A DNA stretch of 64,000 nucleotides, from assembly GCA_963922205.1 (NCBI GenBank), contig CAWUHX010000068.1, forward strand, positions 620,001 to 684,000, written 5' to 3'. The position numbers were made by a program, and so were the translations under genes. The notes under the pieces were generated by a model. That model saw only the letters and a list, made by a program, of their open reading frames with translations, did not search any database and was not told where the DNA came from. Positions 59,920 to 64,000 of the stretch are shown piece by piece; the stretch's first letter is position 1, and each line of letters starts with the position of its first letter. This stretch comes from Romanomermis culicivorax. Lineage: Eukaryota; Nematoda; Enoplea; Mermithida; Mermithidae.

Positions 59920-62505
59920 ACTGCGTGTACAGTTTGGTCCAAGAAAACATTCCGATTAAAAGACCATTAGCACCCCCCAGCTATTCAGACAAGCATTACG
60001 ATTTTGTCTTCATATAGTGAACCTCTGCCTTTTGATGTCACAGCAATGTTCAATACTGTGAAAATACTTAGTCATCAATAAAAACTGAACAGGCTAAGTA
60101 GTGGACACTTGGTTTTGGAATTGAAATCGTTGATTTTGATAATCAAGTACTGTTTCCATGAAGTTTTGCTGGTCCACCAAGTTTGAAAATATTTTCTCAT
60201 CCTTTGGCTTCCCTGGAATCTATCGAAAAATATACAAAATACATAAAAATTGAGTGGTTTTGCATTACCAACCAATTTTTAAATTTTGAACATGCATTAT
60301 ATTCTGACATGTATCTTTGAAACACAAATGATTCAACCTCAGATGCGCTCTGATTATTTAAAGATATCACTTTCTGGGTGATAGCTTTTTCTTGGGCCAT
60401 AATGTATTTTATATATATTATTTATGTAAGTATGTTGATTTTTGTTTCAATTTGAAGAATTTCGTATTGACAGTCTTTTTTCTTGAAATACTAAATGTAT
60501 AAATTTATAAATAGTAAAAGGAAAGCAAATAGTATTTTATATTTTTACGATTTTCAGCTGAATTATATGTAACATAATGCTGAAACTTTATATGCTCAAC
60601 TGAATTTCAATAATTTTTGAGAAAAAATTCTATCGTAAAAGCTTTACGTAAATTATTCCGTGGCAATTCCAGTTTTTTCCTTTTCCTATTTACGAGCATT
60701 CTATAAAAAACTGAAAATAGGTAGTAATTTTGACACTCCAGATTTTACCATGAATTAATTTTTATCAATAAATGTTGGCTACTGGCAAACGAGTATGAAT
60801 CCATGAAATGATTCGACAACATTCAAGGAAGTTTTGAAATTTGACAATGTGTAAAATTGAAGTTCTTATTCTGTATGTGGGCATTTGAAATCAAAATAAT
60901 GTAAGCGCTCAATGTTGGAGCTCCGAAGATTTTTAAATTGTGAATTTAATAGTATCATATGACACTGCAAAATTTGTAGATCTTGAGGCTCACATTCAAG
61001 GAGACTTTTATAGTGTGTTGTGTTGGTCAAATTTTGCTATCGAGCGGATTTGCAGTATCCACAGTAAACCAAACGTGAGCCTACTGATCTACCATGTAAA
61101 ATTCTTCGGAAAAAACAAGTTTTTTTTCCTATAACTAACTTACATGATAAATGGCTGTGATGCTCGAATTATAAGTTTCAACCCGCATTAGATGAAGGAT
61201 TTATACTTATTGTATTTGCGGATAAAGAATGAGCAACGTTTTCAAATATTTTTTCATTGTTATCGATAGGACTCTTTTCTGTCAAGTTCTTCACCATGAG
61301 CTTTGTAGCAACATTAAAAAGTGTTTCACTTGACTTAGTGGAATCTGAAGTTATACAGATGTTATGAATGTCTTGTAAAATGTATGTTTTCCCTAAAAAC
61401 ATTTGTGGTAACTGTTCTCTGTTTCATTTGAGCTGGTTAGGAGGAAACTTTTCATTAAGTAAGATGACCTTTGAGTAGAAAGTCATGCAATTAATACCTT
61501 ACGTTATGTATTACTTGTATTCTCCGCATAATCTGTTAATAGCAAAATCGAACACGACAACGGAGAATCAATATATGCTTCTACACTTTCTTGACGTTAT
61601 GAAAAAATGACCTTTAGTGGTCTAGGCTGTAAATTTCTTTGTCGGTCCGGCCTGAATTGTGAGAGTCTCTAGGTGTTAATTCAGAATTCATACATGTAAT
61701 ACAGAGCATTCGATAGCCCCCAGGAACCTAAGTAATGTTAGAGTGATCATTTTTACTCATAGGTCTTCTTTGCACTAAAAATTGCAAAAATGAGCAACTC
61801 AATCGAAAGTTTACCTATGTCGGATCTTATAAAGTATAACAGATATGGATAAGTGAGAAATTACTCGTTGACATACCTACAGGAAGGTAATCCGATTTCG
61901 TACAATTTTCCATTTGAGCTTTTGGACGTCATCAAAATTCAGAACTGTGTACTTCATACGGTATTGAAGATGAACGCTTCTTCTGACGAACGTTCTTGTA
62001 GTGTTCACAATTATATGGCAAATTAAATGACTCAGCATCTTTAAAATTTACGGCAAACTGATATCGGGTATTGACGGACTTACAACTAGAACATAAATTT
62101 TAGTTATGGGCAAAATAAGATTCGTGTAATATTACTCGCATGCTTACGAGCTATCAAACACACAAACATCATAGGACCTTCCCTTGAAAGTCGATAACGT
62201 AAATAATTTTTGAGAAACCCCATTCTAGTCAACTTATCCATGTTTATTTCATGAAAAACGTTGGAGGTTTACTGGCTAGACTGACCCTAGATCGACAGTG
62301 TTTGGAGTCTGGATAACAATTTAGCGACTGACAAATTAAAACTTTCAACCTCAAAGCGTTTTTTTCGTTCAAAAATTCAACTTTGAGGAAAAGAAACTCC
62401 AAAAAAAAGAATCGATGGCTTAACCTAATCTAATAAGAATAGCAAAACTTGGACCTACATCCTGTTACCGACCTGTTAATCCCGTGGCGACACATTTGTA
62501 CAAGC
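59920..62505. other. Intergenic DNA
   Basis: No gene is supported. It contains a family A copy (60471-60718). The frames at 60075-60400 and 61178-61402 (-) have no splice or domain evidence. Confidence 0.4.
60471..60718 (+). repeat. MITE-like family A copy, diverged
   Basis: CAGTCTTTTTTCTTGAAATA at the left, GGAAAGCAAATAGTATTTTA inside, and GAGCATTCTATAAAAAACTG at the right. Confidence 0.65.
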
Positions 62506-62619
62506 TTAGACGGCGGAAGTCGTCTGCTTCTTAGCCATTTCTTTGTCAGGAGCCCCGGGTAACAGAGCAGTTTCACGGTCGGTCAAGATTTTCGCAACTC
62601 TTGCCGCTTTCGGCGTCTG
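62506..62619 (-). CDS. Possible 3' terminal exon of an unidentified gene
   Basis: On the minus strand an acceptor-like CATCTCCAG is followed by a 36-codon frame (ARVAKILTDRETALLPGAPD within it) ending TAA at 62508-62506. The stretch is GC-richer than its surroundings and has a natural, soluble composition. The plus strand is also open here but reads less like a protein. The upstream exons would lie at higher coordinates. I do not recognise the product. Confidence 0.3.
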   Translation of the reverse strand, partial: QTPKAARVAKILTDRETALLPGAPDKEMAKKQTTSAV

Positions 62620-62960
62620 GAGATGTTGCTCAGTTCCCGAAAATTGATTATGTTCATTTATACACCCAGTATCAAAAATGATGAATTACGTGCAACGTCC
62701 GCGCAGTTATTAGAGTAGCAGGAAGGGGAGAAGCAGGAGCTTCCTATATGTAGAAAAATGGGGATATGCGAAAAGAAATTGTACTCACATAAAGTGGCCG
62801 TACGAAAATCCAATTTCTAAATGTGTCAGTAGACGTATACAGTTGTTTGCTTTTTAGTATCTTCAAAAGTGAAATGGTTATGGCATCATTTTTTTATCAT
62901 ATACTGTTTCTGGCGTTTTTCTTTATGAGCTTCTTTTTGCCTACTCTACTTTTTTTCCAG

Positions 62961-63137
62961 AGACGAATCTTCATTCGACCGGCACCATTATGTGGTACTT
63001 CAAGTCGAAAAAGTTGGATTTCCTGAACGGGAATTATAACCCGATGGCTGACGGTCAAAAATCGGCGGCTACATTCTCCTTCAGGCGTCTAAATGCAGTT
63101 GTGCCCATGAAACCTATGGCAACTCTGCGCGAAAATG
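62961..63137 (+). CDS. Internal exon of an unidentified gene
   Basis: A strong acceptor (TTTTTTTCCAG) and a strong donor (GTGAGT) bound a 177-nt exon, entering and leaving in phase 1. It encodes about 59 residues including TGTIMWYFKSKKLDFLNG and SAATFSFRRLNAVVPMKP. If the donor is not used, the frame ends at 63182-63184. A GC-richer block at 63187-63262 may hold the next exon (a plus-strand frame including DSLDRSRARNTPG), but I found no acceptor in the right phase. The gene's other exons are not identified. Confidence 0.45.
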
Positions 63138-63557
63138 GTGAGTTTTCTAACATTATGGATACCGTAGAACAGACCTTTTTATGACCTCAATCCTGATACC
63201 ATGCCGGATTCGTTGGATAGAAGTCGGGCACGGAACACGCCGGGTCTATCATTTTTGAATTAAAGTGCTTTCCAAAAATTGAAAAAAAGAAAAAACTCAA
63301 AAATTTAAATGAAATGCTTAGTTTTAGGCTTAGCTTTTTGAATACGGTCTCAGATTTTACTCGTGTCCATTAATGGTATCCTAAAAAATTATTCACGATC
63401 CAAAAAAAGTCGAAATAAAAAAATTAGTTGTCGACGAAAAATGCCACAGCCCGTATGCAAGCCCGAGAGCGTTTTCATCGTTATAGCTCAGTATGAATTA
63501 TATTTTCATGAGAGTTGCAGCTCTTAATTTTTTCGTCAACTTGCGCAGAACTATGCC

Positions 63558-63695
63558 CTGTTTTATCGAAGAAACTTGAGCACCAGTTGACCTGCAGCTT
63601 GAGCTTCAGCTTCAGCTTAACTCCAACAGCAAAAATATTGAAAAGGTTAAGCTGCAGCTCAGTTGGAGCTTGAGTCCCTATAATGAAACTGAACT
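63558..63695. repeat. CAGCTG-palindrome foldback element, short copy
   Basis: CTTGAGCACCAGTTGACCTG near the left and GCAGCTCAGTTGGAGCTTGA near the right are diverged inverses, with TTTTATCGAAGAAAC and CCCTATAATGAAAC as the outer ends. It is a reduced relative of 36423-36779. Confidence 0.55.
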
Positions 63696-64000
63696 CTGAA
63701 CATCCTGCAGGTCGAATTCATGGAGTCTGCGACTTCACTGCTGGTGAATAAATGGTGTCGTCGATATATGTGTTGATATATGTTTTTAGTTTCTGCAGAA
63801 CAGCTTGTTGAGCCAAAATTTTCCAAACTAAATTGGTGAAGTATTGAAAAATCTGTAAACTTGCAAATTGACACTATGTTCATTTTTGCTGATTTATCTC
63901 TCTATACATGGTATAAAATAAGTAATTGTGTGATAGCACAATATCAGAAAAATGCAGTGCTGCAGGATTAGTCAGACAGTAGCCGAGTTTTCTGATCACA

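Noticed and set aside
1..64000. tRNA, rRNA or CRISPR features
   Set aside because: No cloverleaf with A and B boxes, no rRNA-like conserved block and no spaced direct repeats were seen by eye; a covariance search was not possible.

Overview
The window is nuclear DNA from a nematode. Three genes have the architecture of nematode cuticle collagens: an N-terminal membrane anchor, Cys clusters and Gly-X-Y blocks. Introns are bounded by GTAAGT-type donors and TTTCAG-type acceptors. A 1.96-kb array of GCCTAA is the C-rich strand of the nematode telomere repeat TTAGGC. The species cannot be named from the sequence. Much of the window is AT-rich non-coding DNA dense in short inverted-repeat elements.

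Layout. 1-12.3 kb: a large minus-strand Ty3/gypsy-class retrotransposon. It has gag-protease, an almost intact pol (RT, RNase H, integrase), and a very long third ORF that opens with a DEDDy (RNase D/WRN-like) 3'-5' exonuclease domain and ends in an Arg/Ser/Glu-rich tail. All four in-frame stops in these frames are UGA, and one -1 frame change lies at the protease/pol junction. No LTR pair was found. 12.8-13.3 kb: a decayed coding-like island. 14.6-17.8 kb: a six-exon secreted Cys-rich protein gene (+). 20.0-21.0 and 26.8-28.9 kb: two paralogous collagen genes (-), each encoding 287 aa. 40.0-41.9 kb: a second Cys-rich secreted protein (+) whose cysteine spacing resembles the first. 45.8-47.5 kb: a longer collagen (+) with a Pro/Tyr-rich tail. 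47.7-49.7 kb: an interstitial telomeric array flanked by inverted 17-bp minisatellites. 53.3-59.9 kb: a six-exon RASL11/RASL12-like small GTPase (+) with an altered switch II. Its fourth intron holds a second, short telomere-like tract, in the opposite orientation and again between inverted repeats. 62.5-63.2 kb: exons of one or two unidentified genes.

Recurring theme. At least five elements share a foldback plan, with inverted arms and a simple-repeat or palindromic core. The cores are TTAGGC repeats (twice), GGCGACAATC repeats, a purine tract between GGCGCC minisatellite arms, and CAGCTG palindromes. Two conventional MITE-like families are also scattered through introns and intergenic DNA.

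How the genes relate. The collagens and the two Cys-rich proteins all look destined for the extracellular space or cuticle. The GTPase looks like an unrelated single gene. The retrotransposon is a self-contained, now apparently inactive, insertion. All gene models were built by hand by matching splice sites and codon phase; no expression or database evidence was available.
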